Origin: Mycobacteroides immunogenum
Lineage (GTDB): Bacteria > Actinomycetota > Actinomycetes > Mycobacteriales > Mycobacteriaceae
Assembly: GCF_001605725.1 (NCBI RefSeq)
Contig: NZ_CP011530.1
Span: forward strand, 1,178,001-1,242,000
Reading direction: 5' to 3'
DNA: 64,000 bases
Part shown: piece by piece, positions 30,943 to 40,922 of the stretch
Layout: each line of letters opens with the position of its first letter
How positions within the stretch are numbered: position 1 is the first letter of the stretch
Made by a program: the position numbers and the translations under genes
Notes under the pieces: model-generated
Told to the model about the DNA's origin: nothing
What the model saw: only the letters and a program-made list of their open reading frames with translations
The model's database searches: none

Positions 30943-31005
30943 TGGGGAACCTACCAGTGGGTTCATGCACCCGCAAGTCACACGCCGTGCGTTATCTTGA
31001 GGGGG

Positions 31006-31668
31006 ATGACATCCCTGAGTTTTCGGCGCGCCCGCTCCGAGGAAAACAAGCGTCAACGTGCGGCGACGATTATGGAAGCCGCTCGTGCATTGGCGCTGGA
31101 GTCGGGTGTCGCGTCGGTCACTCTCACCGGTCTGGCCAACCGTGCCGGTGTTCATCACTCCGCGGTACGCCGTTACTTCAGCTCACATAAAGAGGTGCTG
31201 CTGCGGCTGTCGACGGAGGGCATGGCGGCGTTGGCCGAGTCGGTGTGTACGGCCCTGGGGGGCTCGCGGGAGCGGTCGCCTGTCGAGGTCGGCACGATAC
31301 TGGCGGGCGCCCTGGTGGACGCGCCGCTGTTCTGCGATCTGTTGGGCAGTCATTACGTGCACTTTGAACACGAGGTGGTCATCGACCAGGTTCGTGAGGC
31401 GCAGCGGGTAAATCAGGCGGCCGCGATGACCATCGTTGAGGCGATAGAGCAATCGGCGCCACAGATCGATCGCGAGGGCGCACTGGACATCGTGATGTCG
31501 TCCTTCGCGCTTGCCGCGATGTTGTGGCAGTTCGCTCATCCCCCCAAGGGGCTTGAGCACGACGTCCGTGACGAGCCGGGCATTCCGGACGATTGGGACA
31601 CCGATTTCGGCAGTACGCTCACGCGGCTGCTGACCGCGACATGTATCGGAGCGGCGAAAAGGGCCTAG
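31006..31668 (+). CDS. TetR-family regulator, probable repressor of mmpS-mmpL
   Basis: A 220-residue TetR protein. The N-terminal HTH contains TIMEAARALALESGVASVTL and TGLANRAGVHHSAVRRYF, and the C-terminal helical ligand domain has DLLGSHYVHFEHEVVIDQ. The ATG at 31006 (MTSLSFRRARSEENKRQRA) follows a GAGGGGG ribosome binding site. Divergence from mmpS with a shared palindrome implies efflux-pump control. Its stop shares CTAG with the convergent MarR-GNAT gene. Confidence 0.87.
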   Translation: MTSLSFRRARSEENKRQRAATIMEAARALALESGVASVTLTGLANRAGVHHSAVRRYFSSHKEVLLRLSTEGMAALAESVCTALGGSRERSPVEVGTILAGALVDAPLFCDLLGSHYVHFEHEVVIDQVREAQRVNQAAAMTIVEAIEQSAPQIDREGALDIVMSSFALAAMLWQFAHPPKGLEHDVRDEPGIPDDWDTDFGSTLTRLLTATCIGAAKRA

Positions 31669-32570
31669 GGCGAAAGGTTCTGGGCATCCAGGCGCTTCTG
31701 GAACCAGAAGTGTGCGTACTTTTCCTGGTTGAACGCGGCCACCTCGGCATAACCCGCCGACCGGTACATGGCGATCGCCTCGGTGAGCGCCTGGTTGGTG
31801 TCCAGGCGAATCGCGTGGGCGCCGCGCGCCGTCGCCTGCCGCTCGAGTTCGTCGAGGAGGCGTTTCCCGAGCCCCATGCCGCGGACAGTGGGGGAGATCC
31901 ATACCCGTTTGATCTCGGCGGTGTCGGTGGCTGGTGGCAGTTTGAGCCCGCCGCAGCCGACGGGCTCCTCGTGCAAGGTGGCGACCAGAAACAGCCCGGC
32001 GGGTGCGCACAGTTCGGCATCGCCGGCCGGGAGGGTAAGTGCCGGATCGAATCCGTCTTCGAATCTGGCGGAGATCTCCTCGAAGTAGGCGCGGATGCAG
32101 TATCGGGCCTCGGGGGAGCGGGTATCCATGATGGCAATCTGCACTTGCGAGGCGACGAAGAGCCTTTCGACCTCGGCCATGGCATCGGCCAGCCGTTGTC
32201 GCTGTTTCGGGCTGAGGGGTTCAAGAATCGAATACGCCAGATCATCGGAGCGACGATCGAGTTCGGCCAGTTCGGCACGGCCGGTATCGGTGAGGCGGGC
32301 GGTGCGCACCCGGGTGTCGCCGTCGGCCACGGTCACCTCGACAAGCCCGGCACCTTCCAATGCACGCAGCAGCCGGCTGAGATATCCCGAGTCCAGGCCC
32401 AGGCGAGCCCGTAGCTCACGGATATCGCAGCCGTTGTCCCCGATTTCCCACAGCACGCGCGACTGTCCGAGCGGGCGGTCACGGGCGAGGTACTCGCTCT
32501 CCAGGACTCCTATCCGTTGCGTGACAGTCCGGTTGAAGCTGCGCAGTCCGTCGACCAGAGTATCGGTCAT
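31665..32570 (-). CDS. MarR-GNAT bifunctional regulator/acetyltransferase
   Basis: A 301-residue fusion. Residues ~1–145 are a MarR-type winged helix (ELRARLGLDSGYLSRLLRAL, then wing ADGDTRVRTARLTDTG). Residues ~150–300 are a GNAT domain with the acetyl-CoA loop VRGMGLGKRLLDELERQA and a C-terminal MYRSAGYAEVAAFN. Such fusions are widespread in actinobacteria and may sense acetyl-CoA or a substrate to control nearby genes. The target and substrate are unknown. Confidence 0.88.
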   Translation of the reverse strand: MTDTLVDGLRSFNRTVTQRIGVLESEYLARDRPLGQSRVLWEIGDNGCDIRELRARLGLDSGYLSRLLRALEGAGLVEVTVADGDTRVRTARLTDTGRAELAELDRRSDDLAYSILEPLSPKQRQRLADAMAEVERLFVASQVQIAIMDTRSPEARYCIRAYFEEISARFEDGFDPALTLPAGDAELCAPAGLFLVATLHEEPVGCGGLKLPPATDTAEIKRVWISPTVRGMGLGKRLLDELERQATARGAHAIRLDTNQALTEAIAMYRSAGYAEVAAFNQEKYAHFWFQKRLDAQNLSP

Positions 32571-32906
32571 TTATCTGACTTTAGTCAGAGGAATGCTCGA
32601 GTGGAAGCCGATTTCGAGGATGCCGTCAAGGCCGCCGCTGCCACCGGCGGTGGGGGTGTGGTGGGCTCGTCTCCGCGAAGGGTCGTCACCGCGATCAGCG
32701 GACGGCCCCAGAGGGCGAGAAGCTGAACGGAGGCGGTGACCACATCGAGGCCGTCGAGACTGTTCACCTTCGCGGCTAACAGGCTTCCGAGGCATTGACG
32801 AGGCATTGACGAGGCATTGAGGAGGCATTGAGGAGGATGCGCCAATCCGGCACTGTCATCGATATGGCTGCCTGATTGCGGCGCATTCGTGGGGCCGGTG
32901 TTTTGG
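32571..32906. other. 336-bp gap: possible gene fragment plus tandem repeat
   Basis: No intact gene is assigned. On the minus strand, about 32585–32780 reads as a high-GC3 coding-like stretch (NSLDGLDVVTASVQLLALWG) that runs into a stop at 32585. Upstream it merges into the 11-bp tandem repeat at 32789–32836. It looks like the 3' fragment of a lost gene; no family is recognised. Confidence 0.35.
32789..32836. repeat. 11-bp tandem repeat (about 4.4 copies)
   Basis: GAGGCATTGAC occurs twice (32789–32799, 32800–32810), then GAGGCATTGAG twice (32811–32821, 32822–32832), then a partial GAGG. The unit length is not a multiple of three and no intact gene spans it, so copy number is free to vary. Confidence 0.9.
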
Positions 32907-33434
32907 TCAGAACACCCAGGAGTCGGACGGCTGAATGACGAAGCCGTGGTTGCCATCCGTGCAGGCAGTGAGTTTTGCCTCGCCGACGAGGCAGACGGTG
33001 GTTCCGAGCGTTACCTTCTGGCCCGCCGGAAGGATGGGTGACGCCGTACCTGCGCACTGCGATTGAATGCGGAAGTGTCCTGGTTCAGGCGCATCTGTCC
33101 CGTTGGTCCGGCCTCCGAAGCTTACGGCTTGGACTAGGCAGGGCATGTTTTCACCAGACTGGTTGGGCGCATCTGGAGGGAACCCTGGGATCGCGTCCGA
33201 GGAAGGGCCCCAGCATCCCGCAGAGTGAGGAACGAATTGGCATTCGAGCCCATCTGGTGTTTTGAATGCTGCGAACGAGTTGATAGTTGCTTGGGTGTTG
33301 CGTTTGATGTGTTCGACCGTGGTTTCGGTGAATTGACTTGGGTCGGGGAATCCTTCTGGTGCAGCAAGTGCGTAGCCTGGATGGGTGGCGGCCAAAAGAA
33401 TGGTTGCGGCGGCGGGAATTGTGAGGTGTCTCAT
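32907..33434 (-). CDS. Secreted cysteine-containing protein, unknown function
   Basis: A 175-residue protein with a signal peptide (IPAAATILLAATHPGYALA). The mature domain has five to six cysteines (LECQFVPHSAGCWGP, MPCLVQ, QSQCAG, TTVCLVGE, LTACTDG), suggesting a disulfide-stabilised extracytoplasmic protein. The pattern resembles short conserved mycobacterial secreted proteins, but no named family is assigned. Codon use is visibly less GC-rich than neighbours. It starts 1 bp after the DUF1883 protein gene, so the two form an operon. Confidence 0.72.
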   Translation of the reverse strand: MRHLTIPAAATILLAATHPGYALAAPEGFPDPSQFTETTVEHIKRNTQATINSFAAFKTPDGLECQFVPHSAGCWGPSSDAIPGFPPDAPNQSGENMPCLVQAVSFGGRTNGTDAPEPGHFRIQSQCAGTASPILPAGQKVTLGTTVCLVGEAKLTACTDGNHGFVIQPSDSWVF

Positions 33435-33435
33435 A

Positions 33436-34851
33436 TCAATTATCCTGTATCGTTTGTGATGGCAAAATCATCACGTGGCCAAAAACGTTTTCATAAGTTT
33501 GGCTTCCAATCTGTTTTGGATCTACCCCGTCTGGGATTTGTCGGGCACTAAATGTCATTGCCATGTCATAACTGCCGTCAGGTAGTGGGGTGATCTGGGT
33601 TTTGGTGGGCGCATACAGAAAGGTCCACGGCATAGTGCCTGTTGGTACGACATGCTGAGGTAAGGCGCTCATTAGGCCCTCGGGTGTCGCGGATAGTCGC
33701 ATATCGATTCCACTATTGTCCAGATTGGGGGTAAGGAGGCCATATTGGGTTCCTGTCGGAGTCTCGAAACGGAAGAGTGATGATGCAATATCGGCGGACG
33801 CGTCGTCATTTACCAAGAATTCTCCAGGCATCCGCGTCCAATGTTGCTGATCCAGGAAACTCCAGTCGCCTGGCTTCTGCTGCGGCGGTGTCAGAAACAA
33901 CTTTCTACTAACGTTACTGCCTTCGCCGGAGACTCCGGAAATCAGCAACTGATTGTCGCCAAACGGAATTGCGGTGACCATTCGGAGGCCTTTAATTGTG
34001 GCTACTGATGTGAATGGTCCTTGCCTGCGAGTGTCGTAAACCAGAGTGTCGGGGCGGAAATCCGAGTCATTCTTACCGGGTTTAGCCGGGTCTCCCCATA
34101 CTGCTCCGAAGAGGAGGCCTTGTCCGTTCGGCATAGGGTTCGGCCCTGTGCTGCCGATCGGGATGATCCGACGGCCCAACTCGATGTCTGCTTCTGGAAT
34201 TGGTAATGGTGGACCATCCAGAATCGGCATCCCGTTTTCGTTCAGGTGGTACTTGTACATCGGCGTGTTGATGTACGGAAGGTCTCCGTACCGTCCACTG
34301 GCAACTTGAGCGGCGTCACCGAACATGATCCGGCCGTCCTGGATGAGCACTCCTTCGTCGGCGCGAATGCCCTGCGCGTTATGTGCCAAGTCGAAACCCG
34401 GGCCGCCGCCGACCTCGATGGCAGTCTGATTGAACTGGCTGGCCGTGTACGTATGGGTCAGCGGATCGCTGGGCGTGTCCCCGGGGTTAACTGGTTCGTC
34501 GACGGCGGTGGCGGTGCCGTCTGGTACTTCGCCGTTTTGTAGTTCGATGGGTTGGGCGTCTTGTGCCCAGGGCAGGCGCGCGCCGTTGGGTGTGGGTGCG
34601 GTGGTGAAGATTTGGGCTTGGGTGGGGCCTGCGGTGGCGATGCCCAGGACGTACCAGATGCCGGTGGTGGGCAGGGTGCATTGGAAGGTGCCGCTGATGG
34701 GGCCGCCGAAGTAGGTGTGGACTTGCCCGCTGGTGAGTAGGCCCAGGTTTTGGTCGTCGAGTACTTCCACGAATGCTTCACCCCCTTGCATGATGACTTC
34801 GACAACCGTCCCCGCCGGTTGTTGCCCCAGGTTCATGTATGGAACTTTCAT
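33436..34851 (-). CDS. DUF1883 domain protein with large C-terminal domain of unknown function
   Basis: A 471-residue protein with no signal peptide. Residues ~1–90 match the DUF1883 pattern (YMNLGQQPAGTVVEVIMQGG, then FVEVLDDQNLGLLTSGQVHT with YFGG and a beta-sheet ending in GIWYVLGIA). A proline/threonine-rich linker (~90–130) leads to a ~330-residue region with repeated beta-strand pairs (NQLLISGVSGEG, TQYGLLTPNLDNSG, YDMAMTFSARQIPDG) suggestive of a beta-propeller. DUF1883 usually occurs next to or fused with TIR-type immunity domains; none is visible here. Lower GC and orphan position suggest acquisition. Function is unknown. Confidence 0.65.
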   Translation of the reverse strand: MKVPYMNLGQQPAGTVVEVIMQGGEAFVEVLDDQNLGLLTSGQVHTYFGGPISGTFQCTLPTTGIWYVLGIATAGPTQAQIFTTAPTPNGARLPWAQDAQPIELQNGEVPDGTATAVDEPVNPGDTPSDPLTHTYTASQFNQTAIEVGGGPGFDLAHNAQGIRADEGVLIQDGRIMFGDAAQVASGRYGDLPYINTPMYKYHLNENGMPILDGPPLPIPEADIELGRRIIPIGSTGPNPMPNGQGLLFGAVWGDPAKPGKNDSDFRPDTLVYDTRRQGPFTSVATIKGLRMVTAIPFGDNQLLISGVSGEGSNVSRKLFLTPPQQKPGDWSFLDQQHWTRMPGEFLVNDDASADIASSLFRFETPTGTQYGLLTPNLDNSGIDMRLSATPEGLMSALPQHVVPTGTMPWTFLYAPTKTQITPLPDGSYDMAMTFSARQIPDGVDPKQIGSQTYENVFGHVMILPSQTIQDN

Positions 34852-35117
34852 GACAAATACTCCTTGTGGTTAGTGATCGACGCAATGACGCAATGGAAAT
34901 GGCCCGCGCATCAAGGAGGTGGCGGGTCAGGGTTTGTCGCGCGGAGGCGGGCAGATAGGGCACGCCCGGGAAGTGGGCGGCGATATGAAAAAACAGCACC
35001 CCGTCCCGAATGTGGGCACAGTTGTGCTGTTGCGAAACCGAGTCTACAAAGCCCACACCAGAAACACCAGGCATGTGATTGCGCGTGCAGCGCGCCGCAG
35101 AACGTACCCTCAGGGAC

Positions 35118-36062
35118 GTGTCCGAGACCGTCTCCGATTGGGTGCCTACCGGCGCGGTGACCGTTCGGGCGCCCGGCAAGGTCAATCTGTACCTCGCCGT
35201 AGGCGACCTCCGCGACGACGGCTATCACGAGCTGACCACGGTTTTTCATGCCGTCTCGCTGGCCGATGATGTGACCGTGCGGGACGCCGACGTGTTGTCG
35301 GTCGACGTGGTCGGGCAGGGCGAGGGCACGGTGCCCACCGACGAACGCAATCTCGCCTGGCAGGCCGCCGAGCTTTTCGCCGATCATGTGGGGCGCGCCC
35401 CCGACGTCTCGATCTTCATTAATAAAGACATCCCAGTCGCGGGCGGTATGGCCGGTGGATCGGCCGATGCTGCTGCGGTGCTGGTGGCGATGAATGAGCT
35501 CTGGCATGCGGGTGTGCCACGCCGCGATCTGCATCACCTGGCCGCTCAACTGGGTAGCGATGTCCCGTTTGCCTTGCATGGCGGTACCGCGCTGGGCACC
35601 GGCCGGGGTGAGCAATTGGCCACCGTCTTGGCGCGCAATGTCTTTCATTGGGTGTTCGCCTTCGCCGACGGTGGCCTGTCGACACCTCAGGTCTTCAAGG
35701 AGATCGACCGGCTGCGTGAGAACGGTGATCCGCCACGGCTCGCCGAATCAGATGAACTTTTGGGTGCGCTCGCGGCCGGGGATGCGCGCCGACTGGCGCC
35801 CCTGCTCGGTAACGAACTGCAGGCCGCGGCGGTCAGCTTGAACCCCGAATTGCGGCGGACGCTGCGGGCGGGGGAGTCCGCCGGTGCGCTGGCCGGAATC
35901 ATCTCCGGATCGGGGCCTACCTGCGCGTTCTTGTGCACTTCGGCCGACGACGCGGTGGCCGTCAGCGCGGAACTGGCGGGCGCGGGGGTGTGTCGCACCG
36001 TCCGGGTGGCCAGCGGCCCCGTGCATGGTGCGCAGGTTATTCAGGGACGCAGCGACGGCTGA
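35118..36062 (+). CDS. ispE: 4-diphosphocytidyl-2-C-methyl-D-erythritol kinase
   Basis: A 314-residue GHMP kinase of the non-mevalonate isoprenoid pathway. The N-terminal substrate loop is [23 protein letters not shown], the ATP-binding motif is [17 protein letters not shown], and the third motif is [10 protein letters not shown]. The GTG at 35118 is preferred over an upstream in-frame start because it follows GGGAC and gives the usual N-terminus. In M. tuberculosis ispE (Rv1011) follows ksgA directly; here the mmp/kinase and DUF1883 regions intervene. Confidence 0.94.
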   Translation: MSETVSDWVPTGAVTVRAPGKVNLYLAVGDLRDDGYHELTTVFHAVSLADDVTVRDADVLSVDVVGQGEGTVPTDERNLAWQAAELFADHVGRAPDVSIFINKDIPVAGGMAGGSADAAAVLVAMNELWHAGVPRRDLHHLAAQLGSDVPFALHGGTALGTGRGEQLATVLARNVFHWVFAFADGGLSTPQVFKEIDRLRENGDPPRLAESDELLGALAAGDARRLAPLLGNELQAAAVSLNPELRRTLRAGESAGALAGIISGSGPTCAFLCTSADDAVAVSAELAGAGVCRTVRVASGPVHGAQVIQGRSDG

Positions 36063-36298
36063 CCCGACACTCCCACCCTTCGCGACACGCCGAAGATCAA
36101 GATCACAGTGGGTTTGGTCGGTCATTAAGAAAAGCCTAAGATGCTAGCGGATCATAAGAAGGCATCCGGACTGTCACCTGAACGATATGAATCCGCTGCT
36201 AACGGGGCTGTGCGCGCCTACCGCACGTTACGGCCCGTGTGGCGGAGCATCCGGTGAGGAAGCGTGACTCGCCCAGCAGGCCTAGGCCAGGAGGAACT

Positions 36299-37948
36299 GT
36301 GAGCAGGTTTACCGACGAGCTGTACGCCAACGCGCTGTCTAGCAGCAAGGGCATGGTCACCGGCGAACCCGATACTCCAGTCCGGCACACCTGGAAGCAG
36401 GTGCACGAGCGCGCCAAGCAGCTCGCCGGCGGCTTGGCCGCCGCCGGTCTCGGTCCCGACGACGCCATCGGCATGTTGGTCGGAATGCCTGTGGAGATCG
36501 CCCCGGCGATTCAGGCCGTGTGGATGCGCGGTGCCTCGCTGACGATGCTGCACCAGCCGACCCCGCGTACCGACCTCGCCGTGTGGGCCGAGGACACCCT
36601 CAAGGTCGTGGACATGATCGGCGCCAAGGCCGTCATCGTCTCCGCCCCGTTCGACGCCGCCGCCCCGGTGCTCCAGGAAAAGGGCGTCATCGTCGTGCAC
36701 ATCAAGGATCTGTGGGACGCCGACCCGATCGAGCCCGTTGAGGCCGGTGAGGACTCGGTCGCACTCATGCAGCTGACGTCCGGCTCCACCGGATCGCCCA
36801 AGGCCGTCAAGATCACCCACCGCAACTTGTACGCCAATGCGCATGGCATGTACGTCGCCTCCAAGTACAAGCCCGAAATCGACGTGATGGTCAGCTGGCT
36901 GCCGCTGTTCCACGACATGGGCATGGTCGGCTTCCTGACGGTGCCGATGTTCTTCGGCGCCGAGCTGGTGAAGATCACCCCGATGGACTTCATGCGTGAT
37001 GTTCTGCTGTGGGGCAGGCTGATCGATAAGTACAAGGGCACCATGACGGCCGCCCCGAACTTCGCCTACTCGTTGTTCGCCAAGCGTCTGCGTAACCAGG
37101 CCAAGCCGGGCGACTTCGACCTTTCGACACTGCGGTTCGTGCTCTCCGGTGCCGAGCCTGTCGACCCCGCCGTGGTTCACGACTTGTGTGATGCCGGAAA
37201 GCCATTTGGCTTCCAGGCTTCTGCGATGGTGCCTGCCTACGGTATGGCGGAAACCGCACTGGCCGTGTCCTTCTCGGAGGTCGAGGCCTCCGGTCTGGTT
37301 GTCGACGAGGTCGATGCGGATCTGCTGGCCGCCCTGCGTCGTGCCGTGCCCGCCACTCGCGGAAACCTGCGCCACTTGGCAACCCTCGGCCCACTGCTGC
37401 CCGGTATCGAGGCGCGGGTTGTCGATGAGGATCTGAATGTGTTGCCCGCGCGCGGTGTTGGTGTCATCGAGCTGCGGGGTGAGTCGGTGACCCCCGGCTA
37501 TGTGACCATGGGCGGTTTCCTGGCCGCGCAGGACGAAAATGGTTGGTACAACACTGGTGACCTCGGCTACTTGACCGAGAAGGGTCACGTCGTGGTCTGC
37601 GGTCGCGTCAAGGACGTCATCATCATGGCGGGCCGCAACATCTACCCGACCGATATCGAGCGCGCCGCCGGTCGCGTCGACGGGGTGCGGCCCGGTTGCG
37701 CCGTCGCCGTGCGCCTGGAGGCCGGGGTGGACCCCAAGAATCAGCGCGAGACCTTCGCGGTTGTGGTGGAGTCCAACGCCTTCGAGAACCCGGAGGAGGT
37801 GCGCCGCATCGAGCAGCAGGTCGCGCACGAGGTGGTCGCCGAGGTCGATGTGCGGCCCCGCAACGTGGTGGTTCTCGGACCGGGCAGCATCCCGAAGACC
37901 CCGTCGGGCAAGCTACGCCGCTCGAATTCGGTGGCACTGGTCATCTAA
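36299..37948 (+). CDS. pks16: Fatty acyl-AMP ligase (FadD/Pks16-like)
   Basis: A 549-residue ANL-superfamily adenylating enzyme (Rv1013 position). The P-loop is [18 protein letters not shown], with [17 protein letters not shown] and the C-terminal [10 protein letters not shown]. It activates fatty acids as acyl-adenylates for lipid or polyketide assembly; whether CoA is the acceptor cannot be read here. The GTG at 36299 was chosen because a strong AGGAGGA lies 5–6 nt upstream. The 236-bp gap after ispE carries only promoter-like sequence. Confidence 0.9.
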   Translation: MSRFTDELYANALSSSKGMVTGEPDTPVRHTWKQVHERAKQLAGGLAAAGLGPDDAIGMLVGMPVEIAPAIQAVWMRGASLTMLHQPTPRTDLAVWAEDTLKVVDMIGAKAVIVSAPFDAAAPVLQEKGVIVVHIKDLWDADPIEPVEAGEDSVALMQLTSGSTGSPKAVKITHRNLYANAHGMYVASKYKPEIDVMVSWLPLFHDMGMVGFLTVPMFFGAELVKITPMDFMRDVLLWGRLIDKYKGTMTAAPNFAYSLFAKRLRNQAKPGDFDLSTLRFVLSGAEPVDPAVVHDLCDAGKPFGFQASAMVPAYGMAETALAVSFSEVEASGLVVDEVDADLLAALRRAVPATRGNLRHLATLGPLLPGIEARVVDEDLNVLPARGVGVIELRGESVTPGYVTMGGFLAAQDENGWYNTGDLGYLTEKGHVVVCGRVKDVIIMAGRNIYPTDIERAAGRVDGVRPGCAVAVRLEAGVDPKNQRETFAVVVESNAFENPEEVRRIEQQVAHEVVAEVDVRPRNVVVLGPGSIPKTPSGKLRRSNSVALVI

Positions 37949-37951
37949 GCG

Positions 37952-38338
37952 ATGCTTCAGTGGCTGCTGCCCGTCCTTGGGGGCGTGGTGGTGCTCGGGG
38001 CACCTCTTGCTTTTTGGCTCACCATTTTCAAATACCGGCAGCGCCTTGAGTCGCTGCCGGAGAAGCAGCGTTGGGAGCATGCGGTGCAGACGTGCGCCGC
38101 GAACCCCGCATTCCGCCTGGGCCAGATTGTCGAGGTCCTCTCAAGCGATGCCGAGAGGGGCGAGTACGCGCGAATCGTGTGGCATGACACCGATATCGAG
38201 CAAGAGATTTGGTTCGGCGACGCCTGGCCGCTCGAAGACGTGTGGGTGGTAGTGACCGGCGCGAACGGTGACGGCGCCCCTGGGCGTGATCCGAAGGTCT
38301 TTTATGTCTCAGAGGTCCACGACATCATCGTGTTGTGA
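37952..38338 (+). CDS. Small membrane-anchored protein of unknown function
   Basis: A 128-residue protein with one N-terminal membrane segment (LLPVLGGVVVLGAPLAFWLTI) and a cytosolic domain with many acidic and aromatic residues (ARIVWHDTDIEQEIWFGDAWP). It begins 3 bp after pks16 and is therefore probably co-transcribed. No domain is recognised. Confidence 0.7.
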   Translation: MLQWLLPVLGGVVVLGAPLAFWLTIFKYRQRLESLPEKQRWEHAVQTCAANPAFRLGQIVEVLSSDAERGEYARIVWHDTDIEQEIWFGDAWPLEDVWVVVTGANGDGAPGRDPKVFYVSEVHDIIVL

Positions 38339-38463
38339 GCGCCAGCCGCTGCGCATGCCAAGATTACTCAACAATCGAGTGCTGCAACAGAATTCGAAAT
38401 CGGTATCGGCATGCTGCTCGATGATATGGCGATGCGGGCAGCCAAGTGGGGGAGCCTGCGGCT

Positions 38464-39486
38464 TTACTCGAACGGCACCGGCGGCATTCTGACCACCTGT
38501 GCGGCGTAGCTCAACCCCGCGCCGTAGCCGATGAGCAGCGCCAGGTCGCCCGGTTTGGCCGCGCCGGTCGACAGGAGCGTCTCCATGGCCAACGGCACGG
38601 AGGCTGCCGAGGTGTTGCCGGTGTGCTCGATGTCGTTGGCAATCACCGCGTCGGGACGCAGATGCAGATTCTTGGCCAGCAGCTCGTTGATGCGCGTGTT
38701 GGCCTGATGCGGGACGAAGACGTCGATCTGTTCGGGTCCCACCTTGGCGGCCTCCATGGCGCGCTGTCCGACCTTGCCCATTTCGAAGGCCGCCCAGCGG
38801 AATACGGAGGTGCCTTCGATGCGCAGATAGGGGCGTGGGCCCTCTGGGTCGGGCGCCGCCGCGAAGTCCATCCAGTCGATGTCCTGGCGGATGGCGTTGG
38901 ACTGACTGCCATCGCTGCCCCACACCGTCGGGCCGATGCCCTGCTCGGCGGTCTCGCCGACCACGACCGCCCCTGCTCCGTCGCCGAAGATGAAACAGTT
39001 ACCCCGGTCGGTCATATCCAGTGCGGGGGAGAGCTTTTCAGAGCCAATGACCAGTACCTTGCTGGCGCTACCGCCGCGGATCATGTCACCCGCGACGCCC
39101 ACGGCATACCCGAATCCGGCGCAGCCCGCGGACAGATCGAAAGCCGGGACCCCTTGGGCGCCCAGCGCGGTGGCCACGGCCGGGGCAGAGGCCGGCGTCT
39201 GCAAATAATGGGTGCTGGTCGCGACGATCACCGCGTCGATCTCAGCGCCGGTAAGCAGGGCATTGGCGATCGCCTTGCGCCCGGCCTCGATGGCCAGGGT
39301 CTGGGCGGATTCGTCGGCGGCGGCGAACCGGCGGGTCTTGATGCCGGTACGGGTGTAGATCCACTCATCCGAGGACTCGATGTGCTCGCAGATCTCGTCG
39401 TTAGTGACGACGCGTTCGGGGCGGTACGCCCCCAGGCTGAGCAGGCCGATCTTATTGATGCCGGTGATCTCTGCGATATCGGTCAT
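38464..39486 (-). CDS. fabH: Beta-ketoacyl-ACP synthase III family (FabH-like)
   Basis: A 340-residue thiolase-fold condensing enzyme. The catalytic Cys-His-Asn triad is seen in [28 protein letters not shown] and [13 protein letters not shown], and [15 protein letters not shown] is near the N-terminus. It would condense an acyl-CoA starter with malonyl-ACP or act as an acyltransferase. It lies 30 bp downstream of pth, possibly in the rplY–pth unit. It may not be the orthologue of the mycolic-acid-linked mtFabH. Confidence 0.87.
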   Translation of the reverse strand: MTDIAEITGINKIGLLSLGAYRPERVVTNDEICEHIESSDEWIYTRTGIKTRRFAAADESAQTLAIEAGRKAIANALLTGAEIDAVIVATSTHYLQTPASAPAVATALGAQGVPAFDLSAGCAGFGYAVGVAGDMIRGGSASKVLVIGSEKLSPALDMTDRGNCFIFGDGAGAVVVGETAEQGIGPTVWGSDGSQSNAIRQDIDWMDFAAAPDPEGPRPYLRIEGTSVFRWAAFEMGKVGQRAMEAAKVGPEQIDVFVPHQANTRINELLAKNLHLRPDAVIANDIEHTGNTSAASVPLAMETLLSTGAAKPGDLALLIGYGAGLSYAAQVVRMPPVPFE

Positions 39487-39516
39487 GAGGAGACCATAGC
39501 GGGCAGATCCAGGGCT

Positions 39517-40107
39517 CTAACCCCAGGCATGCACCTGATTCTGAGCTGCCTCCAGACCAAGGCGAATCAGCAGCTCAGTGGCGTCCGCACCCTGCTCACA
39601 CAGCAGTGGAACATGCTCTGTCTCCGCTTTGGCAAAGTTCTCCAGCACAAAGGCCGCCGGGTCTTTGCGTCCGGGCGGACGCCCGACGCCCAACCGAACC
39701 CGCAGATAGTCCTTGGTGCCCAGCGACTGAGAAATGGAGCGCAGGCCGTTGTGGCCGCCCTCGCCGCCGCCGAGCTTGAGCCGCACAGTGCCGAAATCCA
39801 GATCCAGCTCGTCGTGCATGACGATGACGTTTCCCGGGGGAACCGAGAAGAATTTGGCCAGCGCGCCGACCTGCGGGCCGGAGGTGTTCATGAACGTGCG
39901 GGGCTTGGCCAGATTGACGGCCCGGCCGCCGAGGCGAATTGTTGTCGCCTCGGCGCCGGACTTCTTGTGCGGCTTAAAGGTTGCGCCGTCCTTGGCCGCC
40001 AACAGATCGGCGACCATGAATCCGAGGTTGTGCCGCGTCTTGGCGTAGGTCGGCCCGGGGTTACCCAGGCCGACCACCAGCACGGCATCGTCGGACAAAT
40101 CCGGCAC
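39517..40107 (-). CDS. pth: Peptidyl-tRNA hydrolase
   Basis: A 196-residue enzyme that recycles peptidyl-tRNA. The N-terminus has [20 protein letters not shown] (substrate-site Asn and catalytic His) and FMNTSGPQV, and the catalytic-site Asp is in [10 protein letters not shown]. It is 14 bp downstream of rplY on the same strand, matching the Rv1014c–Rv1015c order. Confidence 0.95.
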   Translation of the reverse strand: MPDLSDDAVLVVGLGNPGPTYAKTRHNLGFMVADLLAAKDGATFKPHKKSGAEATTIRLGGRAVNLAKPRTFMNTSGPQVGALAKFFSVPPGNVIVMHDELDLDFGTVRLKLGGGEGGHNGLRSISQSLGTKDYLRVRLGVGRPPGRKDPAAFVLENFAKAETEHVPLLCEQGADATELLIRLGLEAAQNQVHAWG

Positions 40108-40121
40108 AGGTATTACGCTGC

Positions 40122-40769
40122 CTACTCTTCCGAGGCGCCTTCGGCGGCCTCGTCGGCGGCCGGGGCCTCACCCTCGTCGCCGCCACCATCGGACTCGAGA
40201 TCGGCGGCGGTCGGCGCGGTCACGACGTTGACGACAAGCGTCTCCGGGTCGGAGATCAGCGTGACGCCCTTGGGCAGCTCGATCGAGCCGGCGGTGATCT
40301 GGGTACCGGCCTCAAGGCCCTCAACCGACACCGTGAGGCTTTCGGGGATCGACAGTGCCTCGGCCTCGATCTCGAGGGTGTTGGCGTCCTGAGTCACCAG
40401 GGTGCCGCTGGCGGCGTCGCCCTCGACGTGCACGGTGACCTCGACGGTGACCTTCTCGCCCTTGCGCACGACCAGCAGGTCGGCGTGCACCAGGTTGCGG
40501 CGGATCGGGTGGATCTCGATGGTCTTGGTGAGGGCCAGCTGCTCGCGTCCCTCGATGTTCAGGGTCAGCACCGCATTGGTACCCGAGTTGCGCAGCACGG
40601 CGGCGAAGTCGTGGGCGGGCAGGTTCAGGTGCTCGGGGGTGGTGCCGTGGCCGTACAGGACGGCGGGAACCTGGCCGTCGCGACGAGCGCGGCGCGAGGC
40701 ACCCTTGCCGGTGTCCGTGCGGACGGTCACGTCGAGGTTATTGCTGGTGGGGGCGTTCTTCTTGGACAT
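40122..40769 (-). CDS. rplY: 50S ribosomal protein L25/general stress protein Ctc
   Basis: A 215-residue L25 of the long CTC type. The N-terminal 5S-rRNA-binding domain contains [20 protein letters not shown], and the C-terminal TL5 domain has [19 protein letters not shown]. It ends in an acidic Ala/Glu-rich tail. The ATG at 40767–40769 ([10 protein letters not shown]) has a GGAG ribosome binding site. Confidence 0.94.
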   Translation of the reverse strand: MSKKNAPTSNNLDVTVRTDTGKGASRRARRDGQVPAVLYGHGTTPEHLNLPAHDFAAVLRNSGTNAVLTLNIEGREQLALTKTIEIHPIRRNLVHADLLVVRKGEKVTVEVTVHVEGDAASGTLVTQDANTLEIEAEALSIPESLTVSVEGLEAGTQITAGSIELPKGVTLISDPETLVVNVVTAPTAADLESDGGGDEGEAPAADEAAEGASEE

Positions 40770-40922
40770 TTGGTCAACTCCTTGCGTCTTGTTAGGCACG
40801 GCGCAGGGAGGACATCCAGGCATTCCGGAAGGAAGTCCATGATCCCGTCGATAACGGTGGGAAGACCCACCCTCGCCGTGACAGCCTGCTCAGGGTAGCC
40901 GAGCCGGAACCCCAAAGGCCAA

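Noticed and set aside
34919..35269. Small plus-strand frame with an AAGGAGG-like site upstream of ispE
   Set aside because: It overlaps the ispE start in another frame and its composition is not protein-like; the purine-rich sequence is probably coincidental.
36218..37828. Long minus-strand open frame (536 codons) opposite the fatty acyl-AMP ligase
   Set aside because: It is the antisense frame of pks16, rich in His/Gly/Gln/Arg without domains, a common artefact in high-GC coding DNA.
38446..40392. 648-codon plus-strand frame opposite fabH and pth
   Set aside because: Runs antisense through two well-supported genes and has no recognisable domain.
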